From Copromyces sp. CBS 386.78 (Eukaryota; Ascomycota; Sordariomycetes; Sordariales; Sordariaceae): a DNA stretch of 64,000 nt. The notes below the pieces were generated by a model. The model was not told the DNA's origin and did not search any database. It was given only the letters and a program-made list of their open reading frames with translations. The stretch covers positions 1-64,000 of the forward strand of contig MU839173.1 in the NCBI GenBank assembly GCA_030685235.1. The letters run 5' to 3'. The translations under genes and the position numbers were made by a program. Positions 46,301-60,300 of the stretch are shown piece by piece; position 1 is the stretch's first letter, and every line of letters starts with the position of its first letter.

Positions 46301-48254
46301 CTAAGTAGGAAATTAGAAGATTTACTTAAGGACGAAGCCGACGAGCGGTTATTAACTAGAAATAAGGTTTTATTTAATTATAATATTTTTATTAATAGAA
46401 CTTTTATTTTAAAAAGTAGAAAAGAGGTTATTAACGTTAGAACCGAATATATTTATAATTTAGAGGTAATAGATAATAAATCTATTAATAATTTAATTAT
46501 AGAGAATTATAAGAAGTTAATATTTTTATAAGATTTGCTCGCTTATTTATCGGACTCCAGTCGCCGTATATAATTTAAAGAGGTAAAAGATTAATTAAAG
46601 AAAGTATCCTTCGTTAAATATAGGGTAATATAAAGACGAGCCTACTTTCGAAGCGCCGTTATTATCGACTTTAACAATACTAAACTTCAATTCTAATTCC
46701 TCCGCTACGTATATAATTCGCTATCCGCTAACTATTTAAATTATAAAAAGATTTATTTATTATTCTCTCAATCGTTCTTCTAATTAGGGATATTTAATAC
46801 TATTAAAGCCTATTATAAAGCTTGCCTACTATATACTAAATTTAAACCGTTATAATATTCCCCTTATAAATTTTTAAAACCGCTAGCGGTACCCTTTATA
46901 CTGTAGAAAAATATTTTTATAAATTACGTTACCCCTTTAATTCCCTACATACGTCGGGGTTAAGAATTTAAATATATAACCGTCGTCGTTAATTATTTAA
47001 CGAAAATACAATATTTTATTCTTATTATCGGCCTTACAGCCGAAGAATTAATAGACTGGTTTATTAAAAGGATTTATAATATTTATAACTTCCCGGATTT
47101 TATTATATCGGACCGAAGCGCTTAATTTATTTCGTAATTCTAGAGAATTCTATCTTCCCGCTTAGAAATAACTTTCAAACCCTCCTCCGCATTCTACCTA
47201 ACTACTAATAATTAAATAGAATATATTAATATAGAAATAGAAAAATACTTTCGTTTTTATATTAATTAAATATAGGATAATTAAATAAATTAATTACTAA
47301 TTGTAGAATTCGCTAGTAATAATTTAGTATTTAAGACGACGGGAATATTCCCCTTCTTTATTAATTATAGTTTTTACTTTTGTATAGGTATTAAATTAGC
47401 GAAATTATACCCGCTAAATTTATTAGTTTAGTAGTAAATAGAATATTTTAAAATTAACGAGATTGCTAATCGTTTTAAGAGAATATTAAAATATATTACG
47501 GATTAAATAAAGCAAACCTAATAATAATATAAGGCCAATACTAATATTCGAAGGATAAATGCCCTAAAGTATAAAACGGGAGATAAAGTCCTACTTAATA
47601 TAGAAAACCTCGATACCGGCCGACTATACGCAAAATTTACCCCCTTTTATAAAAGCCCGTTCGAAATCGTTAAAATAAATAGCTATAAGGTTATATTTAA
47701 ATTGCCGGTTAATATAAAGTATAGCCCTACTTTTTATATTAGCAAAATTAAGCTATAGGTTGAAATAGGTATTCCGGGATAGTTAGAAGTATAGGAAAGG
47801 GACGTTCGTATAAATTAAAATTATAATATAAAGAAGATTAATAATAAGGAGGATTCGGTAGAATAGGATTTTATTAGGATTAATAGTTGCCGTAAAGCGG
47901 CCAACAGTCGTTAAGAATATTTCGTCGTTTAAGCACTACTTTATTAACTTTTATAGTAATCGCGCGCTAACGTAATTATATCCCCTAATATAATACGGCA
48001 ATTTTACAAAGTATACCCGAAGGTTCTAATACCCCTAAATTAATTAGCGGTAGAGCGGAAGCGAAGGAGGGCGTTAGAGGAGATAAAAGAGCCGGCTATA
48101 GAAGCGGAGGCTCCGCTAACGAAGTACAAAAGGAAGAGGTTACCGCCATTAGCGGCTATAAAAGTTTTTTAAGGATAGATTAAACGTTTAATAGGGTTTT
48201 CTATTATTTTATATAATTTTAGTTAGCTATATAACTTCTTTTAGATAAGGGTAG

Positions 48255-48485
48255 TATTATAGGATTAACCTATATTATATATATTAGTAATAGTAGTTCT
48301 CTAAGACTATTGTCACTATTATCGGTTAATTGGCTGTAGCCTCCCGCTATAGACCCACTAGTTTATAGTTCGAATCCTATAAAGGCCCATCTCCCGATCG
48401 CACCTCTATACTCCTCCTTTTCTTCCCTCATGCAATTACGCATATCCAACATCTACACCCAACCTCTCGCCCTCTACCCGTAATA
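48255..48485 (+). repeat. 3' LTR of element B (231 bp)
   Basis: Direct repeat of 33277-33507, preceded by the purine-rich tract TAGATAAGGGTAG. Confidence 0.9.
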
Positions 48486-48490
48486 TACCT

Positions 48491-49221
48491 ACCCTAATTC
48501 TAATATTCGCCGTATAAGTGTTGCCTAGAGTGCTAGAGATTATTACCCAAATTATTAAATCCCTATAAATATAGTACTAGAGGCGGCGCTATAGGAGCTG
48601 GGCGCTTATACTATATTATTAATATTACTCATCTATTTCCTTACAATTAGTTAGAAAGTAGCGGACCGTCCTAGTATTAAAATAGCTATTTAATAGGAGT
48701 TAGTACCTTATAACCGAATTAATTAGAATTGGTATAAGGTAGTAGATAGCTGTAATATAGTTATTATTAGATTGGCGGCTATTATTACCTTTAGGGATAG
48801 GGAGATAGGAAGGGTATTAGTATTCGTTAGGAGTAATATAGTAAAGGTGAAGGTAAGGGAATTAGAGTTTATATCTTCTATAATATTGCGAAATTTACTA
48901 TAAAGTTTTAATATAATTCTTTAAAATTTATTCGAATAAAGGCCTCTCTTGCTAGTTTTTACGTTGCCGCTTATTAAATATTTCTTCTTCTACTTCTATT
49001 ATAGGGCTATTTCTAGTAGCGAAGTATAAATATTAATACTTTTCTTTTTATATTTTGTAATATTATTTGGCGGGGCGCCCCGTCTTTATTATAAAATAGT
49101 ATACGGTTATTATTATACCGATTATAGTCAATAAATGCGGTAGGCTAAGTAGGCTAAGTAAATTAAGTAGGCTAAATAGGCAGGGTTTAATTACCTTCTA
49201 GATTACGCGGTTCGTAAATTT
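48491..49221. repeat. Decayed AT-rich repeat between elements B and E
   Basis: This is the continuation of the sequence into which B inserted. It contains a short tandem array of TAGGCTAAG-type 9-10-bp units at about 49,140-49,182. No gene is seen. Confidence 0.5.
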
Positions 49222-49226
49222 CCGGG

Positions 49227-49524
49227 TGTTAGGTCGCTAAGGACCTGTTAGTTGGCTAGCCTCGTAGAGGCTCGGGGCGAAATATTAAAAGGCAGCGAAT
49301 TATTCTAACTAACGTCGCATCGTAGCGTCGGACAACGGCAATGCCGCTCCGGCTTTAGCTACTATAGGATTAAAAGAGTAATACTATAAATAACTACTTC
49401 TATTAATTCCGGAATAGAAAAGTTAAACTTTAATTTATTTTTTACTCTCCTCCTTAATTTAATTTCCTTACGTATTTACCCTATCCGTAATTACTTCAAT
49501 TTACCAATTTTTATTATTTTAATA
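49227..49524 (+). repeat. 5' LTR of element E (298 bp)
   Basis: Runs from TGTTAGGTCGC to TTTTAATA. It aligns with the 3' LTR once the hAT-like element is removed; both are exactly 298 bp. Confidence 0.9.
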
Positions 49525-52500
49525 CGTTAAAATTTCAACCCTTATAAGAATTAAATTAATATTAATAAAATATAAATATATAGCGGTCGTTCCGTTTCCT
49601 AAACCACCCGCTAAAGTTCGTACATTCGCTTTTATACTTCCTCTATAATATAAAACTATATTATTACGCCGCTAGCCGCCAATACCCCTCTACTTTCCTC
49701 GCCGTTTAAAATTACCCCCTCCTAAAACCCTAATATTACTATCCTAACTATATTCCTTCCTTATCGCTAGCTTACTATCGAAGAAATAAATAATAATAAT
49801 AGCGATAATAACCGGTCCTACTCCTTTAAAAAAACCTATAATTATTTCGATTACTTCGAAATTAATACTTTTAAATATAAATATAAACTTTTCGAAATCT
49901 ATATTAATACTATTTAATTTTTACTTTCCTATTTCCCGTTGTATATATCGGCTTAAAATTAATATACTTTTATTAATTTATCCGAAAGCGATTAATATAG
50001 TAATTACTTTCCTATTTTTCTTAATTTCTACTATAAAGATTATTTTTTTTATAATTAAATTTACCTTTCTATTATACTTCCGCCTCCTACTATCGCTCTA
50101 TTAATTATTATTCTTAAATCCTCTGTATCCTCTTAACTTACTTAAACCTTTTAATTATCCTCCTCCAATTACCGTCTTAAATATAATACTATTAAATTTA
50201 TAAACGAAAATTATATTTAACTTTATAATTATATTTATAATAACGATAATTATTATAAAAACTTCCTTAATATTTCTATTAATTATATTATTAACTACGT
50301 CGAAAATAATCCTAAGAACGTTTAAATCTACTATATTACCGGCTTTAAAAAATAATTAGGCTATAACCCTATCCGTAACGAATTTATATAATTAAAATTT
50401 TAAAAATTTTTAAAGAGAGAATTTAATACTAATACGTAAAATATTAAACGTAACGCCCTTATTAACTTCGAATAAATATATTAAGGCCCTATAGAATTCG
50501 TCCGCGACTTTTATAATTAATACTACGCCGAAGAATTTAATTTACCCTACAAGTAGTAAAAATACCCGTATATTATTATTTAAATTAACTACCTTCGTCT
50601 TTAATTATAGAAAAGCGTTTTAATAGCGGCGGGTATTAATACTTTAAATTAAGTAGTAATATACGTAGAGCGGCTAGAAGGCTTTGAACCTAATTCCGAG
50701 CCGTTTATACAATATTACTAATTTCAAATATCTTTTTTTAATTAATTATCGTCGTTTTCTTTTCCTACTATTATTCCGTCTTTTACTTCTATTCCTATTT
50801 CTAATTCTATTTCTACTAATTAACCTACTACTTATCGTCCCCTTCCTCCCTTTATAATAAACCCTAATATTATTTATAATTATTATAATTAGTAAAATTA
50901 TATTTATAGCTATTATACTTAAGCGAAATTATATAATACTTATTATAAATATAATAATATTAACTATACTACGTCTACTTATATTAAAAAAGCCTATTTT
51001 AATTATAATTAAATTAAATATATAATATATAATTATTCTTAAACTTCCGGAGTACCGGCTTAAAGTACGAACGCTAAATTAATTATATTAATAAGGATAA
51101 TATTAGCCTAAAAAAGCGTAAGTATATTATAATTAAATTTAAATATAAAGTTATTAATAAAAATTTATAAGGATTAGTAGAAAATATATAGGTTAATAAA
51201 TTCTATCGCTGAATTAAATTTTATCGGGAAGTATTTACTCCTAATAAATACTAAAATTGAATTTATAAATTACTATTTTATTAATTTCTCTTTTTAACCC
51301 GTATCCGTATAAAGTTCGATTACCCATTTTATTAAATTATATAATTCCTACCATATTTAACGGAAATATAGGATTATATTTACTATCGTTAATTCTTTTA
51401 GCGTTAATATTATTTTCGGTTACCCTTAATTTTACAAATATAACCCTAAAATTAATTAATCCCGAAGGAAATTCCGTTTCTATATTAAGGTTAGTAATTT
51501 AAATATAAATCGGAAATTAATAAAGGAAATTTATAAAACTACGGTTTACCTTTATAAATTATACTAGGATTCTATCCCGATATTAAATTTAAAAGAAGCG
51601 TTGTAAGCCTTTTAAAATTTTAATCCCCTATTATTTGCTAATATTCTGTTCGAAGTATTTATATTAATTTAAATAAAATTTTCTACCCTATTTAATAACT
51701 CGGGTTTATCCGGTATTTATCCCGATATAACCGCTACTATATCCCTTAATATACTTTTTAAAATTTTTCGTATTATATTAAATAGAATTTATCCCCTATT
51801 AAAACCTTTACCGGAACTAATATTTTTAATATTACCCGAACTAGAAGAAGATATAGCGCTTACTACTATTAAACCGATAATTCCGTCCGAATATAAGGAG
51901 TTCTAATAGGTATTCGAAGTATCGGCCGCCCCTTTATTATAATATAACTACTTTAAATACTATATTAATTTAAAAGAAAAGACGTTTACGCCCTAAGGAC
52001 CGATTTATACGTTTAATATTAAGGAATTAAAAATATTTTAAGAATAATTAGCGGAAGTATTATATAAAAGATAAATTTAACTTTCTATTAATCCAGTAGG
52101 GGCTCCTATTATTTTCGTTCTTAAGAAAAGAAATAAATTAAAATTATATATTAATTACCGGGCGCTTAATAAAGTTACGAAGAAGAATTGTATAATATTA
52201 CTACTAATTGGGGAAATTTTAGACTAGTTAGCGTTAGTAAAGATTTTTATTAAATTAAATTTAAAAAACGCCTATTATTATATTTATATTAAGTAAGGAA
52301 ATAAAGAGAAGACGGTATTTTATACGAAGTACGGGTATTACGAATTTTTAATTATATTTATAAAGTTAATTAATATTCCGGTAACGTTTTAAATATATAT
52401 TAATAATATTTTAGTAAAATTAATTAATATTATTTATATTTTTTATTTTAATAATATTATAATTTATAGTAAGAATAAAGAAGATTACTATAAGTATATT

Positions 52501-54924
52501 AAGGAAATCCTTTAACGATTACGCGAATATAATTTCTATATTAATTTAAGTAAATATAAATTCTATATTTAGAAAGTATTATTCCTAAATTATATTATAT
52601 TGCTGGAGGGTATTTCAATAGATTTAGAACGGGTAAAGGTAATTGCGGATTAAAAAGCCTTAACGAATATTTATAATATTTAAGTTTTTTTAAAGTTTAT
52701 TAACTTTTATTAATAGTTTATAATATTGTATTCTAAAGTAATAACGCTATTAATAGAATTATTAAAGGGAAATAAACGACGGCCGTTCGAATTATTAAAT
52801 AAAGTGAAGGTAGTATTCGAAAAATTAAAGCGGCTATTCTAGGAAGCGCTTATATTAAAGTATTTCGATCCGTTATTACCTATTTAAATAAAAATAGATG
52901 TATTAAATTAATTATATAGTATTCGGTAGTATTTTATTATATTCTTTTCGAAGAAAAAATCGTTAGAAGAAATTCGGTATAACGTTAAGGATAGGGAATT
53001 ATTAATTATTATTAAGGCGTTAAAAGCGTAGAAATAATATTTATTATATACGGACGAATTATTTCTAATAATTATAAATTATTTAAACTTTTAATATTTC
53101 TAGAATAAAGATAAGGTTAGCGCGAAGTAAAATTGTTAAGCGTTAGAATTAGCGGTGTATAATTTTAATATCGAATATTGGGTAGGGAAATTAAATTTAG
53201 CAGACGGGTTATTAAAAAAGCTATAATTATATAAGGTAATAAATATATTAAGGGACGGCTATCTATTATTAAAAATATTCGAAGAAGGAAAAACGAAAGG
53301 TAAAGTAATAAAAGAAGGTTTTATATTAGGAAGAGACGTTAAAAAAATATTATTAGTCGGGAAAGAAATATAAAAAATAGTAGTAAAGTGGAGGGAATAG
53401 AATGAAGACGGTAGGGAGGACGAATTAATATAGAGATTAAAATAGGAAAACGATATTTAAGAGCGGAAAAGAAAGAAGCGTAGAGAATATATTAACGAGA
53501 GCGAACTTAAGGAAATGCCGAAGAAGAGGGTAAAATTCGTAGACGAAGACGCCGCTACGAGGAGAAGGAAGACGAACGGTACTATTATTGGGTAAATAAG
53601 TATATATATAATTATTATAAAAGTAAGAAGAGAAGAAGAATTATTACCGCCGTTGAATTAATAAATAATAAAAGTGTAAAAGGAGGATTTATTCGTTTTA
53701 AAAAAAACGTAGAAAGAATTAGGGAAAGGGCGTAAAATAGAAAATTAAAAAATAGAGGAAGATAGAATCTTATATTACAATTACTAAATTTATATCTTAG
53801 AACGCTTATATATAAAGTTTTTATACGCTTACTATAATAATACTACCGCCGGCTATTTAAAATAATGGAAAACCCTTAAAAAGATTAATTAATTCTATTA
53901 TTAGCCGACTATCGCCGTCGACGTCGAAACGTACGTACATTAATACCTAATTTACTAAAAAGCGAAGCTACGAAATTACTAACCTTATAAGTTCTTAGTA
54001 TCCTTACCCGTTCTTACCGTCCTTTAATAGGATATTTCTTATAATTTTATTACTAAATTACCGCCGTTATACGATTTTATATTAAATTAAACTTATAACG
54101 TAGTCCTAATTATTATAAACCGATTTATTAAATTCGCCTTCTATATCCTAATATAGAAGACTATTAATATTAAATAATTCGTTTATCTTTTCTAATAATA
54201 TATTTTTCGATAATTTAATTTACCTAAATCTATTATCTCCAATTAGGGTAATCTTTTTATAAACCTTTTCTAAAAGATTTATTACGAACTTTTAGAGATT
54301 TAACGTTGCCTTAATATTATATAATATCCCTAGATAAACGGCTAAACCGAATATTAAAATTAAAATTTCGAACTTTATTTTTATATCTTCTACAATTTAA
54401 AATAAAATAATTAGGTATAAAAATTAGCGTTAGCGCAATAAATATATAATAACTATTTTTATATTATTATTAGGAAATCCCTATCCGAATTATTATTCGG
54501 GTATTATCTACAAAGGCCGGCTAATCTAAAAAGAAACCGAAAAAACGTATTACTTAACGCTATTACTAATTATATTAAAGAATTTATTCGAAATCGTATT
54601 AATATTATTAAAGCGATAAAAGCGGTTAACGAAAGGTATACAAAGTAATATAATAAATTATATATAATTAAAGAATTCGAAATAGGAAATTAAATTTTTT
54701 TTAACGTTAAAAATATTAAATAAAGGTATTTAAGTTAGAAGTTATCGGATAAATTTTTAAGGCCTTTCCGGATTATTAAAGTAATTAGTAATAAGAAAAT
54801 AATATACCGCCTAAACTTCCCTAATTATTATTATATCTACCTAATATTTCCTATTACTTTATTAAAGCCGTACTACAGCAATTTAATAATAATAACGTCC
54901 CGGGGCTAAATAATAAATATTAAA

Positions 54925-55060
54925 AGAAATAAGGAATAATACAAAGTTAAAAAGATTATAAAATATATTAATTTAGGAAAGAACTAATAATTTTAAATAA
55001 AATAGAAAGGGTATTCGGAAAATAAAAACGAATAAATATTATAAAAGAATTTAAATTGCC
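54925..55060 (+). pseudogene. Chromodomain remnant of element E integrase
   Basis: The frame reads YKVKKIIKYINLGKN, then IK-stop-KGYSENKNE-stop-IL. Taking the stops as RIP-hit Trp/Gln codons, this is the chromodomain pattern (Y.VEKIL...., LVKWKGY....NTW.P). Chromodomains at the end of Ty3/gypsy integrases steer insertion toward modified histones. Confidence 0.75.
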
Positions 55061-57346
55061 CGGAATTATTAATAAAATACGAAGAGCGGGAGTAATAATA
55101 GAAGCGTTCGAAAGGAGGCCCGAAGACTAGGGCAATAAGGATTAATTAAATAGGTAGTAAAAATATAGCCGCCGTCACCGCTATTAGAAAAAAATATTTA
55201 AATAAAGGATATAGACTATAAAAAAATACAAGCCGTAAAAGCCGTAAGCCGTAAAAGACGTAAGCTGTTAAAACGCAAACTATAGAAGGAATAAGCTATA
55301 AAAGATGTAAACCGTAAAAAATATTACCGTAAAAGAAACGTAAGCCGTAGAAAATATAAGCTATAGAAAATGCAAGCCGTAGAAGATGTAAACTATAAAT
55401 AATGTAAATTATAAAACTACAAAATATTAAGATTATAAGGGAAATAAAAAGAATTAGAGAATTAAAGGGATATATTAGAAAAGGTTAAGGCCGGCGAGCT
55501 AAGGAGGATAGTAGCGTACTAGAGCCCGCTATTTTAAAAACTATAATAACGAAAAAAAATTAAAGAAGGTAATAAATTAGAAGGTATAAAAGTATACCAA
55601 TAATCCTATCCTCAACCTTTTTCTATTTAACTATATTTATTCCCCCTCCCCTTCTAAAAAAAGGCCTAAACTACTAAAAAGAAAAATTAATAATATAAAC
55701 ATCGATATAGGAATCGAACTTATTACTTTAGAAATTATACCCTTACGTATAACCGTTATACCTATTAATAATTTTCGTATTTAAATTTCTCTATAATTAT
55801 TAACCGCTATCGGTTTAATAATAATAGTATTATAATCTCCAACTACAAGGGTACTAATAAGGATTAAAGTATTACTAATATAAAGCTAAAGGGAAATAAT
55901 CGGGGGCAATAAACGTCGGACGTCTACGTAAACGGTTAATACTAATTAAAAAATATTATTAAAAATAAACGTAGGCGCAATAATCGTAAGGAATTTAAAT
56001 ATATCAATAATAGGGGCGGAGTCGGTAATAAAAGTAATACTAGGGAAATTAAAATCGAAAGCGCTTACCGCCTAAACGGCTACCTAACTAAAGCCAACGT
56101 CGCGAAACCTATACCGAACGTACTAAACTATTTTATAATTAATTAACTTGCTAAATTCGCAAAAAAAAACGTAAAACTATTTATAAAGGGCGTAAATACT
56201 AATATAAAATTCGGTAGCGTATTGGTAAAGGATTTTAATAATTATAATATTAGCGGGAATAACCGCCCCAAATTTAATAATAATATATATTAATTTTTAA
56301 AAGGCGCGGACCAAATTATAAAATATAAGAAGAAAATTATAAAAGCGATTATTAATACCGGTCTAATAATAATTCGAATATTACGTAGGGCGGTCGGTTA
56401 AAAAGGTAAAAGAAAAAGAAGATTAAGATTAGAAATTAGAAAATTAAAAAGGAAAAAAGGGGATTTATAAATTGGGACGTAGGTATATTTAACCACTATT
56501 TTTATTACGGTAGTAACGGGGGTACCGAAAGGTAAGACTATTATAATATTTATAGTATCTTAAATAAATTAAGCGTAAAAGGCTTTATAAATATTATTAA
56601 ACAAAAAGTATAAATAAGATTAATAGGATAAATAAAGGAAAAGATTTATTTAATATCGATATAGAAAGTAGTAAACTAATAAATATAGAAAAGTTACTAG
56701 TAAATAATAAAGAAGGTAGTTATATCGTTAATAATAATATACTAATTAATAACGTACGTAAAGAAGAAAAGAGAAGAAAAGAAGAAGAAGGGGAAGGAGG
56801 ATAGGTTTTTATAAAAGAATTAAGAAGGTACAATTAAAAGAATTCGAAATAGGGTTAAAAATAAAATTAAATAATTAAAAAGGTATATAAAGAAATAAAA
56901 ATAAGAAAATAGGATGATAAAAGGTAGAAAATAAAGTAAAAAGGCAAATAGAAAATAAAGTTAAAAGTTAAGACGAAGAGGATTAGACGGTAGTAAAAAA
57001 TAAAAAAACGGAAAAAAGGAAATAGGACGATAAAAGTTAAAAAGTAGGCTAAAAGGGCAGATCGAAAATAAAATAAATAAGCGGAATAAGAAGAAGAAGG
57101 ATTAATAAAGGGTAAACCTTTAGGACTAAAAGTAACAATATTATAATAAGGAGGAAGGTACGGCGTTCGGGGGTAGAAAAGACTAGTACGGCCGTAAGCG
57201 CCGGCTGACAACTTTGGCGATAAGCTACTTCGGGTATAGAAGAAAACGGATTATAAGTAGAGGATTCGGCTATAAGGAAAAGATCGCCAGATTAAGGGCC
57301 TAAGTATAGAAATTTCTAAAATAGAACCTTATAAGGGGGGGATTCG

Positions 57347-57373
57347 TATCAAATCGCTAAGGACTTATTAATT
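57347..57373 (+). repeat. 3' LTR of element E, left fragment
   Basis: The first 27 bp of the 3' LTR, preceded by the polypurine tract AAGGGGGGGATTCG. The rest is at 61028-61298. Confidence 0.88.
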
Positions 57374-60300
57374 GAGAAAGTCTTTTCGCACCGCCATCAA
57401 AGTCTATTCGTACCGCCGCCCCACCGTCGCCCCGCCCTTCCCGCGCGCTAATGCACCCCAAAATTTTTGAGCCAATTAAATCGCTCGCATCTAAATCAGG
57501 GTCCACACTCAGCTTAACAGCGGTATTCTTTTATAAATTTTATACTAGAAATTTAGGTATTATATTCTTTCACGAAATATCACGTGCCCGCACCCAAATA
57601 TACACCTAAATTGGCTACTTTACAATATACTTTACAGCGTACTTAGCAGTACAGTCGTACATCGCACGGTCGTACATCGCTCAATTAAGCAATTAATTAA
57701 TTAAATAATTAATTAATCGCACTTAATCTATATTAATCCATATAATAATAATCTATTTAATATTTATTGTATAATCGAATACTCTAATTGCCAGCGAGTC
57801 CTAACGAATATTCTAGAATACTAGAATCTCCTTTATTAACCTTATATATTAACTATACGTATACTACGCTATATACCTTACGTACTAGTAGGAATAATAT
57901 TAATAGGAATACTTCCTCGGCCCCGTATAAATCTACTACTTCTCTTTATATCTCTTCCTCTTATACTACTACGAAAGTAGCTTCGTCCCTTCGTCTATAT
58001 ACTAATTAAATTGCGGCGGTTAATTTTATTAATTTATTTAAAGTCTATACCCTCCTATATAAATATATTTCGCTAAATAAATAGTATTATTCGTATCGAA
58101 ATAATAGGGTTTCGGCCTACTCTAAACTAGCGGCCGCAATTAGACTATAGGCGAAACCTTCTTCGAAATCGTAATAATTATACTAGCGTAATTGAAGGAA
58201 GGGGTGTTTAAATATTAATTAATATAATTAATTAAGGAATATAAAATTCTAGTATAAAAGGGGTATTATAGCGAGGTCGACCTTTAAATTTAATTACCTT
58301 ATTAAAGTTCTAATATTTAAAATACTAATCCTCGTTATCTAATAATTTAGTAAACTACTAAAAGGGGTAATAATTAAACTTATTAAATATAAATATTTAA
58401 AATCGGTCGAAGAATAATTCGAAGATTGTATACGAATAAAATAAACCGAATTATATAGTAAATTTACCTATATACGGTTCAAATTCTTCTAAATTTAGTC
58501 TAGCCTCCGTTAAGAGAATACCAAATACAATACAATATTAACATACCACCTTATCGAAAGCCTTCTAACAAACCTTTTTATAAGCTTCTTTTAATTATAA
58601 TTAGGCGAAATATTCGATGTTAATACGTATAATCTATTTTTTAATCTCGTTTTTAATATTCTTTTTTATACCTTCGATTAATTTAAAGCTCTATATAACG
58701 GCGGTAATAATAATACTATTACCTATATAAAAGAAGGATAGTCAATTTACTATAAATTATATAGGGGGGAATATAAATTTACCGCTAATAATATAATTCT
58801 TTAAAGTATAATTCGCTAATTCGATTAGTAATATAGTATAATAGCCGAAGTTTAAACGTTCGTTAATATAATAAATAACCTACTCCTACTTTATAATTAT
58901 ATATATATCTCTTAAGTACGTAATAATTACTTCTTACTACGAGAAATAGCTACAAAGCCTCTCCTATACAATATTAAAATCGTTAACTATATACGCGTAA
59001 TATATATACTTCCAAAGAATATAAAGCCTAGATTATAAATATTCTATAATATTAAAGAGAGCTCCTAATTAATTTATACTATCTATTAGGCGGTTAAAAC
59101 TATTAACTACCTCCTAATCCTCCTTATTAAATTCATCTAAAATCGCGGCATTATTAAGTAATTATATTAACTAAATTAATTAAATTAACTATAATATTTA
59201 CTATATTAATACCGATATTTCTTACTATACCTACGTAGTAATTATAACAGAATAAATATAATTAACCTAAGTAGTAACCTTCTTATCCCATTAACGTTTA
59301 ATATTTAACACCACATTCTTATTAACATAAAATATATAGAACTATAACTCCGTATAAGGGTAAATACGTTTAACCGCTAATCTTATTACTATATTGTAAT
59401 TTATAATAGTAACTTATAATTTATCAACGGCGATAATTTTACAACGAATATTAATTTAGTCTATAAGCCAATCAAAACCCTCCTATCGCTCGTTATTAAC
59501 CAACCCGAAACCGCAACTAAAAATATAGCCAATACCAATCATACCAATAATTTAAAAAAAGGCTAAACCTTTATTATTAATTTTATACGTATTATCGTAC
59601 ATTTAAACCCAGGGATTTTCCTTCTACATATATTCTCCCTATAAATTACTCTAAAAGAGGGCAATTGGCTTAATCTCGTTAATATCTTACCAATTAACTA
59701 TAAAATAAATCCCCTTTTTAATAAAGAGCTTTATAGTAAACTAGAAGGGGGTATAACTAGCCTATACCTCCTTCTTAAATTTATAACGAAAATTAATAAG
59801 CTAGCAATTCGTAAATTATCTTTTAAAGTCTAGAAATTTCTTCTCCAACTCGGTTATAATTTTACAATTAATTATACTAAGGCAATTAATATAAATAACG
59901 ATAAAGGCTTTATATTAAAATTTAAATATTAAATAGATTAATAGCTTTTTACTAGGCAAATAACTATAAAATTTATAGCCTTATCGAAAATTGAAAATCT
60001 ACCGTCTATTATTATACTTTAATACTTTAATATACCTTTACTAAGAACATCCTTATTTAGCTATTAAAATCTTTCAAAAATAGTTAATAGCTTTACAAAC
60101 AGGGCTAATAAAATAAATAATATAAAATCGTATATAACCGAAACCGTTAATATAATTACTAGAGCGACCTTTTATAATATTATAACCAAACTCTCTTAAC
60201 CAATCTTTAATAATTATAACTAATTCACCGAACTTTTTATACTAAATATTAAAAATTACGTAATCGCTATATTCGTAGTAATAAAAAGTAATTTCGTATA

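Larger units (their letters stand above)
33272..48490 (+). mobile_element. Element B: Ty3/gypsy retrotransposon split by element C
   Basis: LTRs of 231 bp lie at 33277-33507 and 48255-48485, with the 5-bp duplication TACCT at 33272-33276 and 48486-48490. Without C and its duplication the element is 7146 bp. After the C insertion come gag with a zinc-knuckle remnant (43275-43316), protease, reverse transcriptase (about 45,150-45,700, with FLIKKTGGRVRIYIDY and the PLP block), RNase H and integrase. It is the same family as A and D. All frames are riddled with RIP stops. Confidence 0.9.

Noticed and set aside
49140..49182. CRISPR-like array
   Set aside because: Units of 9-10 bp without spacers in a eukaryotic repeat island; a simple tandem repeat.
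55690..55790. tRNA-like sequence on the minus strand inside E (T-loop GTTCGATTCC, D-arm-like GTATAACGGTTATAC)
   Set aside because: The acceptor arms do not pair and no clear anticodon loop can be placed; at most a RIP-altered relic.
56867..57211. 114-codon hydrophobic minus-strand frame
   Set aside because: The opposite strand is purine-rich AT DNA, which gives Phe/Tyr/Leu-rich frames by composition alone; it lies in the degraded tail of E.
57788..58009. 73-codon frame as a functional transposase
   Set aside because: Too short, with no catalytic residues recognisable; kept only as internal evidence of the hAT-like element.
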